A stretch of DNA of 64,000 bases. It comes from Tritrichomonas musculus (lineage: Eukaryota > Parabasalia > Tritrichomonadida > Tritrichomonadidae). Positions 1-10,132 of the stretch are shown here, piece by piece; within the stretch, counting starts at the first letter, position 1; each line of letters opens with the position of its first letter. The DNA is taken from positions 1,054,001 through 1,118,000 of the forward strand of contig JAPFFF010000006.1 in the NCBI GenBank assembly GCA_039105265.1, read 5' to 3'. Below the pieces are notes generated by a model. That model did no database searches. It saw only the letters and a program-made list of their open reading frames with translations, and was not told the DNA's origin. The position numbers were made by a program, and so were the translations under genes.

Positions 1-24
1 ATTATAAAAATATCTTATTAATCA

Positions 25-1230
25 ATGCCATCTTTTCATAATTATTTTGATATTCCATGCTGTGCTCCTCTAAAAGTTCCAAATCCTCTTCCTAATGCAT
101 CTCTTCTAACAATTCTTCTTTTTATTCGTCACGGAATGAGATCTCCAGAACAGCTTTGGCATCTTCCTGGTAACGAAGGTCATTGGAATTGCAATGGAAT
201 AAAAAATATTACTAAGTTTCAAAATGTTACAATTAATTCTCAACCATATGATTATTATTTTTTTAACGAATCAAAAAATTATACATTTCCTCCATCATGT
301 GATAAAGGATCCCTTGTTAATGAAGGAGTAAAGCAAATTTTTGATTTAGGTGGACTTTATTATAATTACTCTCTTTCTACGCATTTAATCTCTCCGATTG
401 ATTTTTCAAATGGTCTATCAATATTTTCTGTTCGCTCTTCTTTTGTTCCAAGGTGTATTGAAACAGCTCTTTCTTTCCTTAATGGTTTTTATCAATCATA
501 TGATGGTATCATTAATCAAACCCTTGAAATTGAAACTGGTAAAATGTATGAAGAACCACTTGCTCCATTTCCAGGTGGCTCAAAACTTATGTATCAAGAT
601 GCTGTCAAGTTCATTGAACTTGAAGAATATAAAAATCGTATCAATCGTTCTGAAGAAATAATTAAAAATTTCAAAGAATATCTCAATGTGACATATCCAA
701 TTCATCAAATTGAGTCATTAACATTTGGTGATTACATTAATACGCTTCGATGCGCTGAACAAGAAGATGAAATGATCAGATCATTTAATCATGAAGTTCC
801 ATCAGAAGAAAACTTAATTACACCAGAATTACACAAAGAAATAATGAATAATATGCATTTTATGGAAGCAGGATTCTACAACTTTTCGCGAGCTCCATCA
901 ATTGCGCCAATATACAAATTAATTCTACCAAAACTAAAGAAAATCACTTCTAAAAAGCCAAGTCATGTATTCAATTTCTTCTCTGGTCATGATGGAACAT
1001 TATCAGCTCTTTTGACTGCATTCGGAATGGAAAGTGAATTTCCACCACCTTTTGCATCTCACTTTTTGATTGAAGTTTGGAAGCCCGAAAATTCCAATCA
1101 CGTTTTAAGAATATCTTTCAATGGCGAAGTTATAAAAACAATTCCGCTTAAAGAATTTAAAAAAGCTGCTAAAAAATTGATTAAAGAATATGAGAAAATG
1201 AATGAAAGCTTAAAAAAGGAAGAGTTGTAA
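25..1230 (+). CDS. Histidine acid phosphatase family protein
   Basis: A 401-residue protein of the histidine acid phosphatase (branch 2) family, which removes phosphate from monoesters through a phosphohistidine intermediate. The catalytic motif RHGMRSP lies at residues 35-41 with nucleophile H36, a further family arginine sits in VRS near 137, and the proton-donor pair is H322-D323 in SGHDGT, so both halves of the active site are present. Length is usual for the family. The first ATG follows an in-frame TAA at 19-21, so the start is well fixed. The N-terminus shows no clear signal peptide, unlike secreted or lysosomal relatives, so location is uncertain. Trichomonads have large families of these enzymes. 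The stop is followed at once by AAATAAA, fitting the TAAA-type polyadenylation signal known in trichomonads. Confidence 0.9.
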   Translation: MPSFHNYFDIPCCAPLKVPNPLPNASLLTILLFIRHGMRSPEQLWHLPGNEGHWNCNGIKNITKFQNVTINSQPYDYYFFNESKNYTFPPSCDKGSLVNEGVKQIFDLGGLYYNYSLSTHLISPIDFSNGLSIFSVRSSFVPRCIETALSFLNGFYQSYDGIINQTLEIETGKMYEEPLAPFPGGSKLMYQDAVKFIELEEYKNRINRSEEIIKNFKEYLNVTYPIHQIESLTFGDYINTLRCAEQEDEMIRSFNHEVPSEENLITPELHKEIMNNMHFMEAGFYNFSRAPSIAPIYKLILPKLKKITSKKPSHVFNFFSGHDGTLSALLTAFGMESEFPPPFASHFLIEVWKPENSNHVLRISFNGEVIKTIPLKEFKKAAKKLIKEYEKMNESLKKEEL

Positions 1231-2150
1231 ATAAAAATTATATGACTTATTGCTTTTTTCTGTTTTGTAAACTATGTTTATGCGAAATTCTCTTTTAAAT
1301 TGTTTTTTGAAACTATAAAAATTGATTTTGAATCATCACCAAGGTTTTTTCATCATTAATCTATCGAATTGCCGGGAAATACAGAACGAGTAGCTTATTA
1401 AAGCAAAGCAAAAATAATATGACACCTCACAGATCATCCAGCTTGAGGCAAACTTGCCAATGGACAAACTGCAACAATACAAGGTATTGTCCTGTATTTT
1501 TTTGCATTTTGACTTATGTGGTTTTATATGCATGCGTGTTGGCCATTTTGGTAATCATACAGTTATTATATATATGTCTCTCTTCAGTTATTTGCAGGTT
1601 TATCTTGAGATTTTATCATATCTTTTTTGATGTTGGTTGACGTACCCATTGAATCTGTTGATTATTGAGTTGCACCACTCTTTATACTTGCAAATATTGC
1701 AATTGACTGTTTGTTTACTTGTGTAATTGCAGAAGCTTGTGTACTTGATTTTGATTGATTAATTATTTAGTAATTAGTTTAATGATATAAGTTGGTATGC
1801 ATTTTTAGGTTTCAGGATCGGTAATATTCTTTTTTTCCTTCTTCCTGTATTAATTAGTAATGCTTTCAATGTTTTTGGTTGGATACCAATTCTATTTATT
1901 TGTACATTGGATTAATGACTTTCTTAATCTCTTCTTAAAAATCACAAAGCTCGTTTCCAAGAAATATTGTGACCAGTATTTGATTATGATATATTTTTAA
2001 ATGATAAGATTTTTTTTGAATTCTTGTTGTATTTTGATTTGTTGTTTTTTCTTTGTTAAATTACATTCTCAGTTCATAATTTTCGTTTTCTGAAAACAAT
2101 CCAGAATCATTAATCAATGAGAATATGTCTTCAATGGTGTATTTCCATGT
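1231..2150. other. AT-rich spacer, no gene recognised
   Basis: I see no convincing gene here. Two short overlapping reading frames on opposite strands (1336-1533 minus, 1419-1640 plus) match no family I know. The GT-rich minus-strand reading between about 1450 and 1850 contains scattered peptide-like stretches broken by stops, which could be a very old decayed coding region. It borders the decayed mariner copy that starts near 2150. Confidence 0.4.
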
Positions 2151-3210
2151 ATCATAAACAATAGATGTTGTTAATCTTTTCCATAATGTTGTCTAGCAAG
2201 CAAGGAGGAACGAAATCAGAAAGTTTTTTATTGCAAAAACAAAATTTTAAAGAAAAAGTACAGCCAATTCTTTATAGATTTATCTGCATGCACGTTTAGT
2301 TTTTTCACCGTTTGTATCTGGAAATCCTCGTCCTAAATGATGGAGCTTTTCTAATATGTTGCTTGTATAATAGGATGCATTAAACTTTTCACCTTTAGGA
2401 AGAGCATCGACAAGAGCAATTTGATCTGGATTCCAAAAAACAGTGATCATAACTTTTTCTGAAGAAATTAGTTTTTTAGCACGAACATCAGGTTCTTCTC
2501 GTGAAAGAACCCATTGTCGTTCATAATCATAGCACAGATAAAACCAGGATTCATCACCTGTTACAAAATATCTCCAACCTTGTCGTTACGCTTTCTCCAG
2601 GATTCTGAGAAGGTCAATTGCAATGGTCACTCGATTTGGCTTTTGCAACTCAGAGAGCAGGTGAGGGACCCACTTTAAATGCTTTGATACATAGCCCAAA
2701 TAATTGGTCAATCGAATATAAATCGTACTTTTTGGAATGCCAGTCTTCTTAGCTATTTATCGTATAGATAAAAATGGTTCTTCATCGACTGTATTTTTTA
2801 TTAAGTAATCAACATTGTCCCACTCCATTATTTTAGGCTCATTTTTAATCGGAGCTGCTTTATTACTAATTTTGAATTCTCTAATAAACCAGTAACTGTT
2901 GAATAACCTACACAGTTTTCATTCAGTACCAAGAACATTTCTTCATGTATTTGTTTATCATTTTTTCTTTCCAGGTGCAAAAAAATTGCTATTGAACGCT
3001 GATCTAACGTCATTAAAAAAAAAAAATAAACGTACAAAAAATCTTAATTGAATTTTTTTCAAAAGATTCAATATTTTCTTGGTCACTTTTTGAGATAATG
3101 ATTTCAAAAGATCATTGATGACATCATTTTATCTATACAATATAATAATATAATAAAGCTTAAATGAAACCTTTTATTAATTGAGATGCTCATTATTTTT
3201 TGGACACCCT
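2150..3210 (-). mobile_element. Decayed mariner/Tc1-type DNA transposon (DESWF lineage)
   Basis: Read on the minus strand this is a decayed mariner transposase. The N-terminal part is the frame 3037-2828. From about 2826 to 2284 one frame carries hallmark blocks: DEEPFLSIR, then a helix-turn-helix stretch with PKSTIY, then VTGDESWFYLCYDY (first catalytic D), followed by VFWNPDQ and LPKGEKFNASYY. The DESWF signature is typical of animal-type mariner relatives and differs from the element at 4708. Several in-frame stops and loss of the region around the second and third catalytic aspartates leave it non-functional. The transposase 5' end is followed outward by a terminal-repeat-like end at about 3188-3210 (GGGTGTCC on the minus strand, next to TATATA). 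I could not find the matching left end, so the lower boundary is approximate. Confidence 0.75.
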
Positions 3211-3690
3211 ATATATCATCAATTTCTCATTCAATTTCTTTTAATCTCATTTATATTTTCAAATCTCTTCTCTTTTTCCACTTTTTTTCTCAACCAATCT
3301 CTTCTAATCTTTTCTTTGTATTTTAATCTTTCCATTTTCATCAAATCTTATTTTTTTAATCTCTCTCATCTAATATTCTTTGTCCATCATATCTCATGTA
3401 ATCTTAAATAATTTCATTTTTTTCATCCAATCTCATTTATTCTCTCTAATATCATTTTTTCCTCTGTCTCATTCAATCTCTTCTAATCATATTTATCTCA
3501 TCTTTCTCATCCATCTCATTTAATCTCATTCAATTTCATCTCTCTCATTCAATCTCATTTTATCTCACCTATCTAATCAAATTTCATTTGTCCAATTCAA
3601 TCTCTCACCTTCCTCATTTTTTTTATATTTTCTTATTTATCCTATTTTTACTCATCTTATTCCATTTCCCAAATTTTTAATCTCATTCAT
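3211..3690. repeat. Degenerate pyrimidine-rich simple repeat
   Basis: About 480 bases made almost wholly of C and T runs broken by short A's. Imperfect copies of ATCTCATTCA and CTCATTTAATCT recur dozens of times with no fixed period. It begins directly at the outer end of the decayed mariner and ends near the ATG-rich stretch at 3692. The short open frame across it (3181-3411) is a by-product of the composition. Confidence 0.7.
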
Positions 3691-4426
3691 CTATGAAATT
3701 TGAAACTGTCAATAATTATAATGAATGTGAGAATAATGAGAAAGATTATTATCTATAAAGAGAATAAGAAAGATTTTAAAATGAATGTGACAATATTATC
3801 TCATATTTATGAAAATATTGTCAAAAAGTTTAAAAATCAAGGTCAATTTCTAATCGTCCGAAGGTCGAATATCAATTTTCAGTACCTTTTTATTTATAAT
3901 AAATAAAATGATAATATTGAATTTTATAGAAGAATGTTTAAGTAAGGATCGACTTGACAAACAATTGTTATAGCTTATTGTCAACTAAAAGGAAGGCTGC
4001 GTTGGCTATGGATTGATTTAGTTTAGGATTGAGTTGGCTTAGTGCATATTTAGAAAAAAAAATAAAATCAATTTAACTCAATGGAAATTATTTTTCATTC
4101 GTAATCGATCTGAATTGTAATCCTGTCAGGATGAGTGGTAACCTGTCTGAATTGAAAATTAGATGATTTATCATCTAGCTGAGTTGCAATAGAAATGGAC
4201 TATTGTTCTCTCAAAAAGTTAAAAATTATAATATTTTAATCATTTTTGGAAAAAAACTCTTTATATAATAGAAATAGGATTTTTTTAATGATTGATTTGA
4301 TATACTGATATAATTCTGATTTTTTTTAAGCCAATGTTCAAAATGAACTCTTATTATATATAGGATAATAAGAAGTAACTTGAGTTAGTTGTAAAAATGA
4401 ATGATAATGATTGGACAAGTGAATGA
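3691..4426. other. AT-rich spacer, nothing recognised
   Basis: No gene, RNA or clear repeat recognised. A 68-codon frame at 3700-3906 has a composition like the surrounding DNA and no motif. This stretch lies between the pyrimidine repeat and the 3' end of the Myb-like pseudogene. Confidence 0.4.
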
Positions 4427-4707
4427 CTATGATCTTTTTGCAATCATATGTGAAACATAAGCAAAAGTCACAAGTTCATGATTATATATTTTAGTAATTA
4501 TTTCATTTGCAAGTTCATTTTCTTGATGGTCTGTGAAATCACTAAGAAGTTTTGTGTTATAATGAACAATTAATCTTTCTTTTTGAATAGATAAACAAAG
4601 TTGAGAATAAAAAGTTCTAAATTTATCATAACATGCTTTTGGGTTCCCTCCTCTTAATGATTTCTCTTCTTTTTTCCAATTTATCTTACTATTTTTTTCT
4701 ACAAATA

Positions 4708-5983
4708 TAGGGTGTTTCAGATAAGTTGCGAAAAATGAAGAATTTTCTAAAAAAATAAATTATTGGATAAAATATAAAATCTCTTAATAAATAATGTTTT
4801 AATTATAGAAATTGTTTAATGAAATGTAATTTGCATGATTCAAAATAATAGTTTTTTTTTCTTACGTTAAAAGATGACGTTAATTTTTTAATGGAACAAA
4901 GGAAACTGATTGTTGAAATGTATGAAAAACAGGCTACTCCAGAGCAAATAAAAAATGAATTGGATATTCAGTTTGGTCTGCACGCATACTCTATTTCGAC
5001 AGTATATAGAAAAGTTGGTTTGCTGAAATGCGGGAAAAATATACTTGAAGATGAAGAAAGGCCAGGAAGGTCAATTGACGAACAACTTTGGTATAGAATT
5101 GACCAAATAATTGAAGATGAACCTTTTGCAAGCATTAGATATATTGCAAACATCCTAAATTCTCCAGAAAGCACGGTTTATAGATATGTTATTATGTATT
5201 TACATAAAATTTATAAGCATACAATATAGGTTCCTCACACCCTTACCTCAGAACAAAAATTGAGGAGGGTTTAGTGACTTAAAGTTACTTAAAAATATCC
5301 TTATTAGCTCTCTAAAATCAAAATGGTACAACATTATAACTGGTGATCAGTCGATGTTCAGTTTTTCTTATGGGCACAAAGGTGCATGGCTTAATGATGA
5401 TGATGAGAGACCAGAATTCAATGGAAGCAAAATCCAGATTCAGAAAATAATGGTTACTGTAATTTGGGGTGTTCATTGCATTTTCCTTATTGATTTTCTT
5501 CCAAAAAACACATCATTTAATTCTTCCTATTTCATTGAATGTGTGTTGGGTCTATTAGCTCAAAAAAACAAGAAATTTGGTCTCAAAGTAATCAAAGAAA
5601 AATTTGGTTACATTTTGACAACTGTCGTGTCCACAATTCAAAAATTTCAATTGAAAAAACCGAATTTTACGGATTCAAAAGGCCGCCACATCCTCCTTAT
5701 TCACCGGATGTGGCACAATCAGACTTCTTTTTATTCGGTTACACAAAAAACAAGCTCAAAGGACATACTTTTAAAGACAGAGATGAGCTTTGTGAAGTAA
5801 TCATTAAATAATTTGTGGAATTCCAAAACAAAAGTTAAAAGAAGTGTTTGAGCATTGGATCCATAGATGTGAATCCGTGATTAATATCGGAGGAGAATAT
5901 TTCCACGAAGATTAACTTTAAATAAATAAAAAATAATTATATTCATAATTGGCACTTTTTCGCAACTATTCTGAAACACCCGA
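4708..5983 (+). mobile_element. Mariner-family DNA transposon, 1276 bp, inactive
   Basis: A complete but disabled mariner element. Its ends are inverted repeats of about 28 bp: the left starts TAGGGTGTTTCAG and the right, read inward, TCGGGTGTTTCAG; both continue with a shared TAGTTGCG/AAGTTGCGAAAAA block. A TA duplication flanks it at 4706-4707 and 5984-5985, the usual mariner target. Length fits the family (about 1.3 kb). The insertion splits a Myb-like pseudogene read on the other strand. The TIR sequence and transposase differ from the element at 2150-3210, so two lineages have been active here. Confidence 0.88.
4891..5811 (+). pseudogene. Mariner transposase (DD34D), broken
   Basis: The transposase of the 4708-5983 element. 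The N-terminal helix-turn-helix region (4891-5229) contains YSISTVYRK and a second block SIRYIANILNSPESTVYRY. A stop at 5227 is followed by PHTLTSEQKLRR in the same frame. The next frame holds the first catalytic aspartate in ITGDQSMFSFSY (near 5338) and the DFLPKNTSFNSSYF block. The last frame (to 5811) has the second aspartate in HFDNCRVHNSK and the third in YSPDVAQSDFFLFGY. Thirty-four residues separate the last two, the mariner DD34D spacing. One stop and at least two frame changes disable it, although all three catalytic aspartates survive. Confidence 0.85.
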
Positions 5984-6155
5984 TACTTCCTGCAATTGAT
6001 ACATTTTTTATAGTTTAAATTTACAAATCAGTTTCTTATTCAGACCAAACACCTTCATTATTATTTCTTTCATCTAAATTACTTCCATTAAAAGCTTCGT
6101 TTAAAATATTTTTTCCATTTTCTCTAAGTTTAGCCTTAATTATTTTGAATGTCAT

Positions 6156-6941
6156 TTAACAAATATGTTTAAAGACCTTAAGATCGACCTTGCTCAAGTC
6201 ATATTGAGTTCGTTTGAATCAAATGAATCATCATTGGTTTTATTAATATCACTGTTGGATTGAACACCAAATCAAGACCAATTCTTGTCTTATCAATTGT
6301 ATTCAACAGGAAATTAGCAAGAAGTGTCAGTCTTCAATATGCTATTCCTCATTTTCTGCTGGTTTTCCTGTGAAATGGTTTTTTCTTCAATAAAAACAAG
6401 AAAATGAAAATTTCCTACTCTGACAATTCTTAAACTTACGCTTTTTTTTTGGGAAGTGTATGTGAACATTTTAACAATTTTTAAAGTTTTTATAAACTGT
6501 TCATGAGCGAATATGCTTTTTTTTTCCCCCACCATCACATCGTTCAAAACTTTTAATTGAACTTTTTACCCAACTTCAGTTAGGTTTATTAATTCCTGTA
6601 AATTGTATTCGTTGAAGTATGATCATTTTCCTAGCATTTGAATATTTTGAAGTTCAGATTGAATAAAAGTGATAAACACTAGAAATAACATAAAAGTGTG
6701 AATCACTTATGCAATCTCCAAAAAACAAAGAGTTAAAGATCTTGAATAATTTGCAATTTTGAAGCAAATAATTACCCCATTGCCGCATTTGAAGATTCTT
6801 GACATTCATTTATTTTAGCCAGGATTCAGCTACTGAAATGCTTGTTATGTTGCTGGACATTATCTTTGTAACAATGATATTTCTCTTGTATACATTGACC
6901 AAATCATGAAGGAGAGTATCTGCTGATAAAAGAGTTTTCAT
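6156..6941 (-). pseudogene. Decayed reading frame of unknown family
   Basis: The minus strand reads as protein-like pieces in changing frames. One starts at an ATG at 6941 (KTLLSADTLLHDLVN); another is the open frame 6547-6314 (VGNFHFLVFIEEKT); a third runs at about 6290-6170 (DINKTNDDSFDSNELN). I do not recognise the family. It could be upstream sequence of the Myb-like pseudogene or a separate dead gene. The remainder up to the next gene at 7085 is AT-rich spacer. Confidence 0.3.
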
Positions 6942-7084
6942 AATTTGGCACTATATATAATTTTAATCAACCTCAAGATCAAAAAGATCTATGAAATTGT
7001 TTCAATATCAAAGCATTGAAAAAAATACGTTTTTTTAATAGAAAAAGTTTTTCAAAAAGTTATAAAAATTGCCAATAATGATAT

Positions 7085-8671
7085 ATGGATTATAAAGAAG
7101 GAAGTCAAATTCAAAATTTATTTCCTGGATTCTATGGTAATGAATCACTTGAATGCGGGCAGTCACAAAAACAATATTCTTATAGCCAAATAGAATGGAA
7201 AGATCAAATATCTTTTTTTGTGAAAGAATTAACTCAGCAAAATTATGATGTAATCCTTCAAGCATTTGAATATATTTATTATTGCCAATATCAAATCCCA
7301 TGCATATTTTTAATTGAATCTAATTTTTTTGATATTCTCGTTTTATATTTTACTAAATCAGTAACAGATTTATGCGGAATTTCTGAAATTCAGTCAATTT
7401 TACTAATACCAGAAAAAAATAAGGAAATAATTGAAAATAATAATATTTTACTTTGCTTGTTTATATTTACTAAACTTTTACAAAATGATGATATGCTTCA
7501 GAGTTCATCTTTAAAAGATAAATTTTTTTATTCGATTTTAGAATTATGTTTTAATCGAAACAAGTTTTGTCAAATACGCCAATTAAGTTTCAAAGATTAT
7601 TCACTGTGCATCGAAGCATTAAATCTAATAAACCAGCTTTTTAAATCTTCAAGAATCATGCAATACTATGAAGAACGATTTGAATTCACTACCTATTTAT
7701 ATAGACAATATATAATCGCTCAAGTAATTGAAATCAAGTATTATTCATTAAAATTATTTTTACCATGGCTTAAAACTTCACCTGGAAGCAAACAAACATT
7801 TGAATTATTTTATACTCAAATGAAAAAAACGATAAACCATGAGAATACAAAAGTATTTAGCGTTCAAATAATCAAAAATTACTATTCAGAAAAACGGGAA
7901 TCTAAAGAATACATTTTTAAGGAGAATGAAGTTCTAATGACCTCACTTTTTCTTGAGGGTATTTATACATTTATTAAAACCAATACTTTTAAAAATGATA
8001 TCATGAATTTAGATATTATAGCTGATATACTTAATTTTGCTATTTATGCAATTTTAACTAATCATGAATTAACAATTTATTATGGATTGAAAATTTTCAA
8101 TTTATATTTAAAATATGAAAATAAATCTGAAAATCATATTATTCTTGTTTTATCCAAAATCAGAGATAAAATGCCAACTTTATTAAATACTTCAGCAGAA
8201 GTTTGCCATGAAGAAATGAAAATGATGAAATATTTGATATCTATACTTCCAGGCTCAGAAATGATTTTTTTTGATGAACAGTTTCAATATTATTTTGTGC
8301 AATTATTATATGACAAGAATAGTTCTTATTCTTTATTACAGCATAGCTTTGAATGGAAAAAGCATTTAATATCGTTTGTTGGCGTCATGCTGAATAATTT
8401 AAACTTATCTTTAATGCCAAAATTTTTGAATTTAATTAACGTTGCTGATTTAATATCTGACATTGATGAAGTTGATGATGAAAAAGTTTTGAATTCTATA
8501 TTTTGTGGAATTTACAGAATTATGATAAATGATAATAATGGAAAAGAAATATTGTTGGATCAGGGAATTGAAGAATCAATTAATCAATTTATTGATAACC
8601 AAACTTTTTGTAATGTAGCTCAAGCTTTGTTAAATTTAATTCATGCTGATGATACAGACGAATTAATTTAG
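7085..8671 (+). CDS. Hypothetical helical protein, possibly ARM/HEAT-like
   Basis: A 528-residue protein that I cannot assign to a named family. It is rich in leucine, isoleucine, asparagine and phenylalanine and appears almost wholly alpha-helical, with runs of 30-45 residues of helical periodicity from about residue 45 to the end. This gives the look of an armadillo/HEAT-type solenoid. There is no signal peptide, membrane segment or catalytic motif. The start is the first long-frame ATG. A second ATG seven bases earlier opens a five-codon frame (7078-7095) that overlaps it. CGTTTTTTTAA lies about 50 bases upstream, similar to CGTTT boxes before other genes here. The neighbour downstream is on the same strand, 324 bases away. 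Confidence 0.7.
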   Translation: MDYKEGSQIQNLFPGFYGNESLECGQSQKQYSYSQIEWKDQISFFVKELTQQNYDVILQAFEYIYYCQYQIPCIFLIESNFFDILVLYFTKSVTDLCGISEIQSILLIPEKNKEIIENNNILLCLFIFTKLLQNDDMLQSSSLKDKFFYSILELCFNRNKFCQIRQLSFKDYSLCIEALNLINQLFKSSRIMQYYEERFEFTTYLYRQYIIAQVIEIKYYSLKLFLPWLKTSPGSKQTFELFYTQMKKTINHENTKVFSVQIIKNYYSEKRESKEYIFKENEVLMTSLFLEGIYTFIKTNTFKNDIMNLDIIADILNFAIYAILTNHELTIYYGLKIFNLYLKYENKSENHIILVLSKIRDKMPTLLNTSAEVCHEEMKMMKYLISILPGSEMIFFDEQFQYYFVQLLYDKNSSYSLLQHSFEWKKHLISFVGVMLNNLNLSLMPKFLNLINVADLISDIDEVDDEKVLNSIFCGIYRIMINDNNGKEILLDQGIEESINQFIDNQTFCNVAQALLNLIHADDTDELI

Positions 8672-8995
8672 TTTTAATTTTACTGGATTTTATGTTATAA
8701 AATATAGATGGAAAGAAAGAAAAGACAAATTATATTCAATATATATGTTATTTTATGTAAAATTATATTAATTAATATTTTTATTTTTGATTTGAATATA
8801 CAATTTTGTAAATAATAATAATTTTAACCAATTTTTTTTTTAAATTAAGATATTTTATCTATCAGATATTCATATTCAAAAGCATCCATAAAGTATAACC
8901 CTTTTTTCATTTGGTTTTACATAAACGAAATTTTTCAATTTAAATTTGGGCGCTTAATTTTTCTATAAAATTTCATTACGTTTATTCATTATATA
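8672..8995. other. Intergenic spacer with upstream CGTTT box
   Basis: AT-rich spacer between two genes on the plus strand. The only notable item is the CGTTTATTCA box just before the next start codon, listed separately. Confidence 0.4.
8979..8988 (+). promoter_or_regulatory. Candidate core-promoter box CGTTTATTCA
   Basis: The ten bases CGTTTATTCA end eight bases before the start codon at 8996. The same ten bases occur, correctly oriented, twelve bases before the start of the minus-strand gene at 55591. The TTCATTAT that overlaps its end also fits the TCA-Py-T/A initiator known from Trichomonas vaginalis, which usually lies within about 20 bases of the start codon. The function is inferred. 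Confidence 0.4.
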
Positions 8996-10132
8996 ATGAA
9001 TGAACTTCAAAAGCAAAGAATGGATCATCTTTCTTTTTATATCAGGCGCTCTTTAAACAACTTATCATATGATCCAATTATTCGACAAATGGAGAAACAT
9101 CAAGTTTCATCATCTTTTACAGTGGAAAGATTAATTGAATTATTTACATTATTCGTTGATAAAGAAAAGGAAGAATACATCGGTCTAATTTCTCGAGATA
9201 TTAAAAATGCTAAAATTTTAAAAAAAAGCACATGGGAAGCTTTAAAAGAAGAAATGAAATTAAATGAAGAGAAAAAGTCATCAGAATACGAAAGAGGCAA
9301 TCAACTCCGTAATCAATTAAATTCAATCCAAACGATAACAGATTCAAATCAAATAAGAAATGAACATGAAAGAGAAACATCAAATAAAAAAATTACAGAA
9401 ATTCAAAACATTTTAAATTTTTATGGACCTTTTATAAATGAAATCCACTACTCAGCTTCATCAGTTAAAAACGATCTAAACTCAATTCGAAATAGTGTTA
9501 AAAAAATACAACAAGAATTTGAAGTTTTTTTAAGAAATTTAAATGCTACAGTTAGTGAAAAGATAGAGAATCAATTTATCTTAAGTGATGATCAAAAATT
9601 TTATAAAATGAAGCAAAAAATGATTGGTATAAACCGCTCAAATCAACAACTTCAATCATCAATGATGGACATTTTGTCTCATATAAATCATAAATATAAT
9701 CATAACCAACTTTTATTAACCACAAATAGTTCTAACAAAGAATTTCAACAAGTTCTCAAAGAAATCAGTAGCCCATTTCCACCTGATTCGGAATATAGAA
9801 AGGCTTCGTATATTAGAAATAAAATTGAAGATAAATGCAATTTTGTTGAAAATACGTGGAGGATTAAAATACAAAAACAGCAAAAAAGACTTAATAGGCT
9901 ACGCTCAGAATTCGCTAAAGCTGAAGCCAGATTAAAACTACTCCTTGAAGCTGATTCATGCATAGATTACAAACTTCTTGAAGAACTTGAAAATCAACAT
10001 GCGTCATTTATGACAATAACAAAAAATAAAACTGATAATTTAATGAAAGTTGTTTTGAGCCAATCAACTTTGACAATGATAAATGATGATTCAGAGCTAA
10101 ATCTTCCTTTTTCAAATATATCAAGTAAATAA
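8996..10132 (+). CDS. Coiled-coil protein of unknown function
   Basis: A 378-residue, charged, mostly helical protein. After an N-terminal segment of about 55 residues, residues 55-230 and 265-350 are rich in E, K, Q and N with heptad-like hydrophobics, as in coiled coils (for example KIQKQQKRLNRLRSEFAKAE). No enzyme motif, signal peptide or membrane segment is visible. A structural or cytoskeleton-associated role is likely but unproven. The start codon directly follows an initiator-like TTCATTATATA and the CGTTTATTCA box. It is followed by a convergent gene after 370 bases. Confidence 0.75.
   Translation: MNELQKQRMDHLSFYIRRSLNNLSYDPIIRQMEKHQVSSSFTVERLIELFTLFVDKEKEEYIGLISRDIKNAKILKKSTWEALKEEMKLNEEKKSSEYERGNQLRNQLNSIQTITDSNQIRNEHERETSNKKITEIQNILNFYGPFINEIHYSASSVKNDLNSIRNSVKKIQQEFEVFLRNLNATVSEKIENQFILSDDQKFYKMKQKMIGINRSNQQLQSSMMDILSHINHKYNHNQLLLTTNSSNKEFQQVLKEISSPFPPDSEYRKASYIRNKIEDKCNFVENTWRIKIQKQQKRLNRLRSEFAKAEARLKLLLEADSCIDYKLLEELENQHASFMTITKNKTDNLMKVVLSQSTLTMINDDSELNLPFSNISSK

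Larger units (their letters stand above)
4427..6155 (-). pseudogene. Decayed Myb/SANT-like gene split by a mariner insertion
   Basis: The minus strand on both sides of the mariner at 4708-5983 reads as one protein. From 6155 it begins with an ATG and contains EGVWSE followed, after an internal stop, by ETDL. Just before the element comes YQLQEV, and directly after it on the other side FVEKNSKINWKKEEKSLRGG, then PKACYDKFRTFYSQL. It ends at a TAG at 4427-4429. The spacing of W, INW and the PKACYDKFR helix resembles one Myb/SANT repeat, a domain very common in trichomonads. Removing the element and one TA restores the frame across the junction. The gene also carries a stop and a frame change near 6020-6050, so it is a pseudogene apart from the insertion. 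The Myb assignment is by eye and tentative; the continuity of coding across the insertion is clearer. Confidence 0.5.

Noticed and set aside
1336-1640. Two overlapping short frames on opposite strands
   Set aside because: No motif, no homologous pattern known to me, and they overlap each other in AT/GT-rich DNA.
3700-3906. 68-codon plus-strand frame
   Set aside because: Composition follows the AT-rich spacer and there is no domain or promoter-like sequence.
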